From positions 1-27,391 of the IMG/VR virus record IMGVR_UViG_3300008448_000493: DNA of 27,391 nt. One strand, given 5' to 3'. Positions 6,530 to 12,474 of the stretch are shown in pieces. The notes beneath the pieces were generated by a model that saw nothing but the letters and a program-made list of their open reading frames with translations, was not told the origin of the DNA and ran no database searches. The position numbers and the translations under genes were made by a program. Origin of the DNA: a virus. Each line of letters opens with the position of its first letter. The stretch's first letter is position 1.

Positions 6530-7201
6530 ATGAGTAAAGTTAAAGATATACAAATCAAAATAATAAACTCCAAAATCGCTAATGATTTTGTTAGAAAATA
6601 TCATTATAGTAAAAAGGTTGTTCCTAATTCAACATTGCATTTCGGAGCATTTCTTGATAATAGATTGCATGGTGTATTATCATATGGTCCAAGTATAAAT
6701 AAAAAAGGAACAATTAATTTAGTAGAAAATACAGGATGGAATGAGTTTATAGAATTAAATAGAATGGCTTTTGATGATTATTTGCCAAGAAATTCAGAAA
6801 GTAGATGTATAGCAATCACAATTAAATTAATTAAAAAAAATGCACCACAAATAAAATGGATTATAAGTTTTGCAGATGGAACTCAATGCGGAGATGGAAC
6901 TATATATAGAGCAAGTGGTTTTAAATTAGTTGGAATTGTAGATAATACTGCATTGAGAATTAATCCAAAAACAGGCGAATCTATTCACGTTATACAAGCC
7001 CATCATTTAAAAATAACAAATGAATTTAAAAAATGGAAGCCATTTGAAGGAAAACAATTAAAATATATATACCTAATAGATAAAACATGTAAAATAAATG
7101 CAAAAATTTTACCATTTAGTTATATAGATATAGTAAATGCTGGTATGTATAAAGGGCAAAAAATTAGTTTAGAAAAAAGAAAACAGGCGGATATAGCATA
7201 A
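6530..7201 (+). CDS. Mom-like DNA-modification acyltransferase, copy B
   Basis: The 223-residue product is homologous to copy A. Shared elements at identical positions are YHYSK (24-28), HFGAF (37-41), GVLSYG (48-53), ELNRM (75-79) and NSES (88-91), with SFADG and GTIYRASGFKLVG (123-135) following. The C-terminal third differs from copy A and carries its own basic end (SLEKRKQADIA). It starts 9 bases after the first tRNA-like RNA. Its last codons (GCG GAT ATA GCA TAA) form the 5' strand of the tRNA-Gly-like RNA at 7187-7259. Tandem, diverged copies suggest different donors or targets. Same family and same caveats as copy A. Confidence 0.72.
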   Translation: MSKVKDIQIKIINSKIANDFVRKYHYSKKVVPNSTLHFGAFLDNRLHGVLSYGPSINKKGTINLVENTGWNEFIELNRMAFDDYLPRNSESRCIAITIKLIKKNAPQIKWIISFADGTQCGDGTIYRASGFKLVGIVDNTALRINPKTGESIHVIQAHHLKITNEFKKWKPFEGKQLKYIYLIDKTCKINAKILPFSYIDIVNAGMYKGQKISLEKRKQADIA

Positions 7202-7259
7202 TGGAAATGCGGTTATTATTCCAAATAACAGAAGGCGGTTCGATTCCGACCTATCCGCT
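7187..7259 (+). tRNA. tRNA-Gly(TCC)-like RNA with aberrant anticodon loop and T stem
   Basis: The acceptor stem is perfect (GCGGATA 7187-7193 with TATCCGC 7252-7258), followed by discriminator T 7259. The D arm GCAT/ATGC (7196-7199, 7207-7210) closes loop AATGGAA. The anticodon stem GTTAT/ATAAC (7212-7216, 7225-7229) closes an 8-nt loop, TATTCCAA, that reads TCC in the usual T-TCC-AA setting but has one extra T. The T stem GGCGG/CCGACC has a bulged A at 7249 and encloses TTCGATT. U73, G1:C72, C2:G71 and C35-C36 are the bacterial glycine identity bases, and the D-loop TATAATGG-type sequence resembles bacterial tRNA-Gly(TCC). CCA is not encoded (CAAC follows). The two defects suggest poor translation competence but retained charging. 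Confidence 0.7.
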
Positions 7260-7279
7260 CAACAACCGAATATCAACCG

Positions 7280-7699
7280 ATGGCAAATAAATTAGACAAT
7301 TTAAAGAAAGGTGATGGATTTGATACACACCCAGAACGAATAAATAGAAATGGTAGACCAAGAAAGTATGTTAGCTTATTAAAAGAAAGTGGATATAAAC
7401 TTTCTGAAATAAACGATACCATACAGAACATGATGGCGATGGACTTAGATGAATTAAAGACTGTTTGGGATAATCCACAGGCTACAATACTTGAAAAAAC
7501 GGTTGCCAATGCTATGCGTAAGAGTTTAGAGAAGGGATCACTATATAGCCTTGAAACACTTTTAACGAGGGTATATGGTAAACCTAAAGAAACAATAGAT
7601 ACAAATAACAAAACTGACTTCAACGGCAAAATACAAATAGAGTTAAAGGGGAGTGATATACCTTTGGCGAAACGTGAAATAGATGTTTCAAGTAACTAA
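7280..7699 (+). CDS. terminase small subunit
   Basis: This 139-residue protein lies directly before, and overlaps by 17 bases, the large terminase gene. It contains the NRNGRPRKYVSLLKESGY motif followed by a helical centre (SEINDTIQNMMAMDLDELK) and LLTRVYGKPKE. This arrangement is typical of small terminase proteins of Bacteroidota phages, from memory. It would recognise the packaging site and load the large subunit. The N-terminal GRPRK stretch is a probable DNA contact. It starts 20 bases after the tRNA-Gly-like RNA. Confidence 0.78.
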   Translation: MANKLDNLKKGDGFDTHPERINRNGRPRKYVSLLKESGYKLSEINDTIQNMMAMDLDELKTVWDNPQATILEKTVANAMRKSLEKGSLYSLETLLTRVYGKPKETIDTNNKTDFNGKIQIELKGSDIPLAKREIDVSSN

Positions 7700-8828
7700 T
7701 GTATTTTTAGAGAATAGAAATGCAACTACAGATATAATAATTAATCAGGGTGGCACTTCATCAGGTAAGACCTATGCCATCATGCAGAATCTTTTTTGCC
7801 ACGCAATAGAAGAACCAAATCAGATCATAACGGTAGTAGGTCAGGATATACCTAACTTAAAGGTTGGTGCTCTAAGGGATGCACAAAGTATATTAGATAG
7901 TTCAGAAGCCTTACAATCATATGTATTAGATTACAATAAGTCAGATAGGGTTTACTCTTTCTTTAATGGCTCAATCATAGAGTTTAAATCCTATGATGAT
8001 TGGCAGGATGCTAAGTCAGGTAAAAGAGATTACCTATTTATAAACGAGGTAAACGGAATAGCCAAGCCGATATGGGATGAACTTCATATGAGGACTAAGA
8101 AGCGGTCTTATTTAGATTATAACCCTAATACAGAGTTCTGGGTGCATCAGGAATTAATAGGAAAAGAGAATGTAACTCTAATTATATCAGACCACAGGCA
8201 CAACACATTCCTTGATCAGAAGATGCACGATAAGATTGAAGGCATCCAAGATCAGGAACTATGGAAGGTATATGCAAGAGGATTGACAGGTAAACTTGAA
8301 GGTGTTATATTTAGGGATTACAATATAGTACCGAATGTAGATGCTAATTCTAAACTAATAGGTTACGGATTAGACTTTGGTTTTACAAACGATCCAACGG
8401 CATTGGTAGGGGTATATCAAATGAGTGGGGAGTTAATCCTTGACGAGGTAATATATGAGAAGGGATTAATAAACGCTGCTATAAGTGATTTAATGCGTCA
8501 AAATTCGGTTATCGGTAGAATTGTAGGGGATAGTGCTGAACCTAAGAGTATAGCTGAATTAAACGGATATGGATGGCATATGGAAGCAGCTAAGAAAGGA
8601 CCAGATTCAATACGGCAATCTATTAACATATTAAAGAAATATAAGTTAAACATAACGCAGAGAAGCCATAACTTAAAGAAAGAGTTTAATAGTTATAAGT
8701 GGAAGCAGAACAGGGATGGTAAATTAGAGAATGAACCTATAGATTTTATGAATCATGGAATAGATGCTATTCGTTATGTAGCTTTAAACTGTCTTGAACA
8801 ATCTTCTGGTAAATATAGCTTTATATAA
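7683..8828 (+). CDS. terL: terminase large subunit (packaging ATPase/nuclease)
   Basis: The 381-residue protein has Walker A GGTSSGKT at 23-30, a Walker B strand YLFINE at 117-122 and a coupling region YLDYNPN. The C-terminal RNase H-like nuclease begins at GYGLDFGFTNDPTALVG, and VGDSAEPKS and NHGIDAIRY provide the further metal-binding acids. Together these cut and pump DNA through the portal. It is on the short side for TerL but both domains look complete. The first bases overlap the small subunit gene. After its stop there is about 100 bp without a gene, containing a promoter at 8878-8911. Confidence 0.93.
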   Translation: MFQVTNVFLENRNATTDIIINQGGTSSGKTYAIMQNLFCHAIEEPNQIITVVGQDIPNLKVGALRDAQSILDSSEALQSYVLDYNKSDRVYSFFNGSIIEFKSYDDWQDAKSGKRDYLFINEVNGIAKPIWDELHMRTKKRSYLDYNPNTEFWVHQELIGKENVTLIISDHRHNTFLDQKMHDKIEGIQDQELWKVYARGLTGKLEGVIFRDYNIVPNVDANSKLIGYGLDFGFTNDPTALVGVYQMSGELILDEVIYEKGLINAAISDLMRQNSVIGRIVGDSAEPKSIAELNGYGWHMEAAKKGPDSIRQSINILKKYKLNITQRSHNLKKEFNSYKWKQNRDGKLENEPIDFMNHGIDAIRYVALNCLEQSSGKYSFI

Positions 8829-8877
8829 ATACTTGATTTCCAGTAATTTAAAAAATAATATAAAAAAAGATGTATTT

Positions 8878-8911
8878 TTTGCACTTTATATTACATATAT
8901 GTTTATATTTG
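8878..8911 (+). promoter_or_regulatory. Bacteroidota-type promoter
   Basis: TTTG at 8878-8881 and TATATTTG at 8904-8911 match the Bacteroidota -33 TTTG and -7 TAnnTTTG elements with a 22-base spacer, within the usual range. Transcription would start near 8918 and leave a very short A-rich leader before ATG 8931. It probably drives the accessory block 8931-10612. Confidence 0.65.
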
Positions 8912-8930
8912 TAAAACAAAACAAAACAAT

Positions 8931-9149
8931 ATGAACTTTAATTTAACTGATGTAGAATTAAACAAAATGAGCGAAGATGAATTTTTTGCTTATTTAGATG
9001 CAAAGGCTAAACATTTAGCCAAACACACAAAAAAATTATCACCGTATCACATTAAAAAATATGGATCAATAAGTTCTGCAATATCTAAAACGGAATTTGA
9101 TTATGATGCAACAAAAAAAATAATTAAAGAAACTTGTAAAAGTTTATAA
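8931..9149 (+). CDS. hypothetical accessory protein, 72 aa
   Basis: This is the first gene after the promoter at 8878-8911. It has an acidic N terminus (LTDVELNKMSEDEFFAYLDAKAKHL) predicted to be helical and a lysine-rich C-terminal half. I recognise no motif. The A-rich leader (AAAACAAAACAAAACAAT) before ATG is typical of well-translated Bacteroidota genes. Function unknown, perhaps an early or host-interaction protein given its promoter. Confidence 0.65.
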   Translation: MNFNLTDVELNKMSEDEFFAYLDAKAKHLAKHTKKLSPYHIKKYGSISSAISKTEFDYDATKKIIKETCKSL

Positions 9150-9189
9150 AATTAGTTATATATTTATTTAACAATTAAAACCAAACAAA

Positions 9190-9513
9190 ATGAACATTGA
9201 TTTTAAAAAATTTGAAGGATGGGAATTAACTAAAGCAATTTATTTAGTTCAACAAGCAAAGGAATTAGGAATGGATTTAAGAGGTTACGGAGAGATCGCA
9301 GTAAACCCAAATTCGGGATATACTTATATCTGGTGCGAAGATTACCCATTCACTTTGTATATGCCTATTGATTGCAGGTTAAATAAAAATGATGTATGGG
9401 TTATGTACACCAATAGGGAAGATGGAGAGGAAACTGAAGAAAGATTAAGTAACTTTAATGATATAGAACAAATATATATCTGGTGCGATCAAATTGAAAA
9501 ACCAAAAAACTAA
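9190..9513 (+). CDS. hypothetical accessory protein, 107 aa
   Basis: This acidic protein is rich in aromatic residues, with two similar strand motifs, TYIWCEDYPF (near residue 46) and IYIWCDQ (near residue 96). It may be a small alpha/beta domain, but no family is recognised. It follows the 72-aa gene by 40 A+T-rich bases and is preceded by an AAAACCAAACAAA leader like that of its neighbour. Its stop is 5 bases before the ATG of a small membrane peptide. Confidence 0.65.
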   Translation: MNIDFKKFEGWELTKAIYLVQQAKELGMDLRGYGEIAVNPNSGYTYIWCEDYPFTLYMPIDCRLNKNDVWVMYTNREDGEETEERLSNFNDIEQIYIWCDQIEKPKN

Positions 9514-9518
9514 ACACA

Positions 9519-9599
9519 ATGAAAGACTTATCAAACAAACAAGCAGCAATCGGATTAGCAATTATTATTATTATTTGTCTATTAGCTGATAACTTATGA
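9519..9599 (+). CDS. 26-residue single-pass membrane peptide
   Basis: ATG 9519 opens a 26-residue frame, MKDLSNKQAAIGLAIIIIIC followed by LLADNL. A polar N terminus precedes one hydrophobic helix. The frame fills the gap between its neighbours exactly and ends in an ATGA overlap with the next gene at 9596-9599, which is the main support for it being translated. It could be a toxin-like or membrane-associated accessory peptide. Confidence 0.5.
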   Translation: MKDLSNKQAAIGLAIIIIICLLADNL

Positions 9600-9883
9600 A
9601 ACTATACAACAAGCAGTTAATCATTAAGCTACTTGCCAAGCATGAGCATTTAAGAGATAACGATACTGCCTTAATAGCTAATATATGGTATAGGGAGTTT
9701 GATGCAGAACAAAAGACTTATGATTTCCTAAAGGCTTTTGCGGATGGTAAGCTGACTAACCCTGAAAGCATAAGGAGGGCAAGACAGAAAGTACAGGAGG
9801 AGATGCCAGAGTTAAGAGGTAAGAGTTATCAAATAAGACATAAGGAAGAAAAAAACTTTAAAGAAAAGGTTATTAATTATTAA
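9596..9883 (+). CDS. hypothetical phage protein, possible DNA-binding, 95 aa
   Basis: The protein is helical and basic. The pattern LRDNDTALIANIWYREF ... FLKAFADGKLTNPESIRRARQKVQEEMPELRG recurs in Bacteroidota phages, from memory. The segment from LTNPESIRRARQK to ELRG looks like a recognition-helix region of a small winged or helix-turn-helix domain, so DNA binding is plausible. The start is fixed by the ATGA overlap with the membrane peptide gene. No enzyme motif is visible. Confidence 0.7.
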   Translation: MKLYNKQLIIKLLAKHEHLRDNDTALIANIWYREFDAEQKTYDFLKAFADGKLTNPESIRRARQKVQEEMPELRGKSYQIRHKEEKNFKEKVINY

Positions 9884-9915
9884 ATTCTTTTTATATTTAC
9901 AAAAAAAAAACCACT

Positions 9916-10224
9916 ATGATCTATTCAATCCAAACCAAAAAGACAGTACCGATTAAATATCGGGCGAATTACAAAGATTATGTTACCAATAAACAGGTAA
10001 CTATGTATGTAGGCTTTGTTAATCCTTATAGCGATTACATTATGCTTACCACAATGAAGCCAAACGATGCTATATGGCACACGAAACGAGAACTGCCACA
10101 GGTAGAAACATTGCTGCAGAAAGAAGGTATTGACTACACAATACACGAAGTAAGCCAATGCGATGTCTGTGAAGGCTCTGGCTTTCTTGATTATAATACT
10201 ACTTGTCCTAAATGCGAACCATAA
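9916..10224 (+). CDS. small protein with C-terminal zinc ribbon, 102 aa
   Basis: Residues 1-80 form a strand-rich domain (VPIKYRANYKDY, TMYVGFVNPYSDYIML). The C terminus has CDVCEGSGFLDYNTTCPKC, two CxxC pairs with a DnaJ-like CxGxG feature that should bind one zinc. Such tails mediate protein or nucleic acid contacts. An A-rich run (AAAAAAAAAACCACT) precedes ATG 9916, and TATATTTA at about 9890 weakly resembles a -7 element. Function unknown. Confidence 0.68.
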   Translation: MIYSIQTKKTVPIKYRANYKDYVTNKQVTMYVGFVNPYSDYIMLTTMKPNDAIWHTKRELPQVETLLQKEGIDYTIHEVSQCDVCEGSGFLDYNTTCPKCEP

Positions 10225-10236
10225 AAACCATACACT

Positions 10237-10482
10237 ATGTTTACTATTGAAGAATACATTGAATTAAAAGAAAAGATTACTAAATATGAGTTAGAATTAT
10301 TTGGAGTAAGTTCAGTTTTGAAATACACCTATAAAATAATGAACGAGCAGCAGCAAAAGACTACAAGAAAGTTTGTGGATATTTGCAAATTATCAGAGGA
10401 AACTAAAACACACATATATGATTCACGAACTACTGAAAACAGAAAGACAGAAACAGAACCTAACACAGAAGCAGTTGGCTGA
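10237..10482 (+). CDS. hypothetical protein overlapping the XRE regulator gene, 81 aa
   Basis: The start has a good A-rich leader (AACCATACACT) 12 bases after the previous stop. Residues 1-45 look like a genuine helical protein (IEEYIELKEKITKYELELFG). The last 22 residues are a Glu/Thr/Asn-rich tail read in a frame that overlaps the HTH gene by 65 bases and does not look folded. Either the two genes truly overlap or a frame disruption has extended this one. I favour a real gene with an uncertain C terminus. Confidence 0.5.
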   Translation: MFTIEEYIELKEKITKYELELFGVSSVLKYTYKIMNEQQQKTTRKFVDICKLSEETKTHIYDSRTTENRKTETEPNTEAVG

Positions 10483-10612
10483 TAAAGCAGGTGTTTCTTT
10501 TGTTAGCATCAACAGGATTGAAAAAGGAAACCTACCAAGAGTTTCAGTTATCAATAAGATATTTGATGCGTTAGGAAAAAAGATTAACTTTGTCTTGATA
10601 GACAACAATTAA
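10418..10612 (+). CDS. XRE-family helix-turn-helix regulator, 64 aa
   Basis: From ATG 10418 the protein is essentially one HTH_3 domain: LLKTERQKQNLTQKQLADKA (5-24), GVSFVSINRIEKG (25-37) with the recognition helix VSFVSINRIE, then INKIFDALGKKINFVLID. This resembles short Cro/HipB-like repressors, including those of HipBA-like pairs, but no toxin kinase is adjacent. ATG 10418 is preferred to ATG 10373, because the 15 extra residues lie wholly inside the coding part of the preceding gene. It may control the promoter at 8878. Confidence 0.78.
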   Translation: MIHELLKTERQKQNLTQKQLADKAGVSFVSINRIEKGNLPRVSVINKIFDALGKKINFVLIDNN

Positions 10613-10618
10613 TCCCGT

Positions 10619-10703
10619 AGCAACTGACAGAGGCTTTACAGAGTGTTTATAATCGTGGTTGGTGGTATATATTCTGTAATGTGGATCGTTCCCACAGGTT
10701 GCT
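10619..10703 (+). ncRNA. possible third tRNA-like structured RNA
   Basis: AGCAACT (10619-10625) pairs with GGTTGCT (10697-10703) over 7 bp, the last pair T:G. The latter abuts a perfect 5-bp stem TGTGG/CCACA (10680-10684, 10692-10696) with a 7-nt loop ATCGTTC, which is a T-arm/acceptor arrangement. A54 and T58 would replace the usual T54-A58 pair. Between them a hairpin starts ACAGA (10638-10642) with TCTGT (10673-10677) and continues with wobble pairs. No anticodon arm is recognisable. A short ORF (10643-10714) overlaps it. Low confidence. Confidence 0.3.
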
Positions 10704-10716
10704 CTAAATTTTAATT

Positions 10717-11376
10717 ATGACTTGGCAAGACATTAACTTATTTCAATATCAAAGGCTACTGCCTATCCTTCAAGAAAGTGAGAACATAGAACAATATTCA
10801 AAGATAATTGGTGTACTATATAACAAAACTGATAATGAGGTTAATAGCCTTTCTGTTGATGAGTATCTAACTTTAAAAGCAAGAGTTAATTTACTTTTAA
10901 ACACAGATATAAAAGGTAACCCTGTAAAATACATTAAGTTGAAAGGTAAGCGGTATAAGTGCATTTATGATATAAAGAATCTACCTGCTGCCAGATATAT
11001 TGAAAGCAAGGTATTTAGTGATGACTTTATAGGCAATCTCCATAAGATCGCAGCAACAATGGTAATGCCTATGAAGAAAACAATATTCGGGTGGAAGGTT
11101 CAGAAGTATGATGCCAGTAAACATGAGGTGTACGCACAGGATATGTTAGAAGCAAGGTTTGTGGATGTGTACCACAGTTCTGTTTTTTTTTTAAGTGTAT
11201 TGCTGAATTGGACAAAAGTTTCGCAGGGTTATTTGATAGAGGAGTTGAGCAAGACGAAAACCCATTCGGAAGCAGTAAAGGAGGTAGCCGATTTATTGAA
11301 GTATATGGATGGCATTATTCCATATATGAAGTTGCCAGACTTAACAATACAAAGGCTGATGAGGTCTGGGAAATGA
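10717..11376 (+). CDS. tail assembly chaperone, zero-frame product
   Basis: The 219-residue protein begins MTWQDINLFQYQRLLPI and has the helical composition of tail-assembly chaperones that precede the tape measure in siphophages. At codons 156-159 the sequence reads GTT TTT TTT TTA, a 10-T run containing the canonical slippery heptamer T TTT TTA (11187-11193). Zero-frame reading continues 60 more residues to the TGA at 11374-11376. A -1 slip gives a longer product (see 11193-11438). The pair would behave like the G and GT proteins of lambda, coating the tape measure before tube assembly. It lies about 4.3 kb before the tape measure. Confidence 0.7.
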   Translation: MTWQDINLFQYQRLLPILQESENIEQYSKIIGVLYNKTDNEVNSLSVDEYLTLKARVNLLLNTDIKGNPVKYIKLKGKRYKCIYDIKNLPAARYIESKVFSDDFIGNLHKIAATMVMPMKKTIFGWKVQKYDASKHEVYAQDMLEARFVDVYHSSVFFLSVLLNWTKVSQGYLIEELSKTKTHSEAVKEVADLLKYMDGIIPYMKLPDLTIQRLMRSGK

Positions 11377-11438
11377 AAACTATAGAATATTTAAACGCAA
11401 TGGCATATTTAAAAGCCTATAGAGATTACCAAAAATGA
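11193..11438 (+). CDS. tail assembly chaperone, -1 frameshift extension
   Basis: After slipping on T TTT TTA the -1 frame is open from AAG 11193 to TGA 11436-11438 and adds 81 residues: KCIAELDKSF, then FGSSKGGSRFIEVYGWHYSI, then a helical end (ADEVWEMKTIEYLNAMAYLK). With the first 159 codons this gives a fusion of about 240 residues. The GWHYSIYEVA...YLNAMAYLKAYRDY pattern resembles the T-part of tail chaperones. The frame has no good initiation codon of its own (TTG 11208 only), and its stop overlaps the next gene as ATGA. Both support translation by frameshifting. Confidence 0.65.
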   Translation, partial: KCIAELDKSFAGLFDRGVEQDENPFGSSKGGSRFIEVYGWHYSIYEVARLNNTKADEVWEMKTIEYLNAMAYLKAYRDYQK

Positions 11439-11680
11439 GTTATATAGATATTGATGTGTTTGTGCATAATGATTCAACCAAGTTAATGAATAACTTGGAT
11501 ATGGATTTTGACTTGGATACCTGCGACATTAAAACAATAAGGTTATATGACATTACTTATATTATGCCTTATGAAGAAAATGGCAAAACCTATACGCAAA
11601 TCTTTACCCATTCTCAAGGCTTGGTTAGTCCGATACCATTTGATGACTTTAAAATAATTGCTAATGTGCTATTGAAATAG
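11435..11680 (+). CDS. hypothetical protein, 81 aa
   Basis: This acidic, strand-rich protein (YIDIDVFVHND, IKTIRLYDITYIMPY) starts at the ATGA formed with the stop of the -1 chaperone frame. It ends 38 bases before a strong terminator, so it is the last gene of its transcript. Position between tail chaperone and tail genes suggests a tail role, but I recognise no family. Confidence 0.65.
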   Translation: MSYIDIDVFVHNDSTKLMNNLDMDFDLDTCDIKTIRLYDITYIMPYEENGKTYTQIFTHSQGLVSPIPFDDFKIIANVLLK

Positions 11681-11718
11681 TTTTGTTTGGTTGATTAAAT
11701 AAAGGCAAGTGTCCTTTT

Positions 11719-11747
11719 ACCCTGTGCTGCGGTGCAGGGTTTTTTTT
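11719..11747 (+). terminator. Rho-independent terminator
   Basis: CCCTGTGC (11720-11727) pairs with GGTGCAGGG (11731-11739) through 8-9 bp including G:T wobbles, and is followed by eight T (11740-11747). It ends the transcript of the chaperone and 81-aa genes. Confidence 0.82.
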
Positions 11748-11784
11748 GCCCAGTTATTTTGTTGAAATTTGCACATTTATTTAT

Positions 11785-12474
11785 GTGAGCATAAACAAAG
11801 CACAGGCAAAGGCATTTGCAGAAAACTTCCTACAAGGATTAGGAACTAATCAATATAACCGTGATCCACAGGTAGGCGGTGTTATTGAAGCTATGCTATT
11901 TCAATATGGGTTAGAATGGAACAAAACTGCAAAGGCTAATCTACAGAAAGCAAAAGCAATTAGTTCTGGAGATTTAGCAGATATATCATTACCAAGAGTT
12001 TATCCAACGGCTACAGGATATACATTAGAGTTAGGTTATCCGATCAATAGCAAACAGGCAGGGTACTATGATTTTGTCAATAAAGGTGTAGGCGGTACAG
12101 GTGGACTAAAGCCTAAAAAGAATAGTGGAGATTATAAATTTAAAACACCTTTCCCGAATAAAAAGATGGCTTTGTCTATTCTGTTATGGTTAAAGAAAGC
12201 AAATAAATCAGTTAGTACAGTACAGAAACCAACTACAGGACTTGAGAGAAAAAGAAAAAAGTTAGGCAAAATGCTAACGGATGCTGACAATAAAAAGCGA
12301 TTAGCCTATGCGATCAGCACAAACATTAAGAAGAACGGATTGAGAGCAACCTATTATATAGACAGAGCAACTAAATTAATATTTAATAAAGATTTTCAAG
12401 CAGGATTAGCAGAGGCTTTGAATGCTGAAGTAACAATACAAATAAGAGCAATAAATGGCAGCAGTAATAAGTGA
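11785..12474 (+). CDS. probable tail or head-tail joining protein, 229 aa, GTG start
   Basis: The basic protein opens SINKAQAKAFAENFLQGLG and has a central Gly-rich strand region (YPTATGYTLELGYPINSKQ) and a long lysine-rich C-terminal half. I see no enzyme motif. Its place just ahead of two large tail proteins suggests a tail-completion or HK97 gp10-like role, which is inference. The frame is open from TTG 11746, but that codon lies in the terminator's T-tract. GTG 11785, preceded by CACATTTATTTAT, is the more reasonable start. It overlaps the next gene by 20 bases. Confidence 0.6.
   Translation: MSINKAQAKAFAENFLQGLGTNQYNRDPQVGGVIEAMLFQYGLEWNKTAKANLQKAKAISSGDLADISLPRVYPTATGYTLELGYPINSKQAGYYDFVNKGVGGTGGLKPKKNSGDYKFKTPFPNKKMALSILLWLKKANKSVSTVQKPTTGLERKRKKLGKMLTDADNKKRLAYAISTNIKKNGLRATYYIDRATKLIFNKDFQAGLAEALNAEVTIQIRAINGSSNK

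Noticed and set aside
5802-7201. Simple GNAT acetyltransferases acting on antibiotics or proteins
   Set aside because: The E(M/L)xRM and NSES spacing and the paired YHYxK motif match the Mom-like layout better, and the phage DNA-modification context agrees. This is judged by eye.
6471-7259. tRNA fragments as prophage attachment sites
   Set aside because: att sites carry only the 3' part of a host tRNA. Here both acceptor strands pair, and the 5' strands are encoded by the transferase genes themselves. No integrase gene is visible in the window.
11208-11438. Independent gene starting at TTG 11208
   Set aside because: The frame is already open upstream to the slippery T run and has no better start. 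The frameshift explanation fits the family and the coupled downstream start.
11746-11784. TTG 11746 as start of the gene ending at 12474
   Set aside because: It lies inside the terminator T tract and would add unsupported residues. GTG 11785 is a cleaner start.
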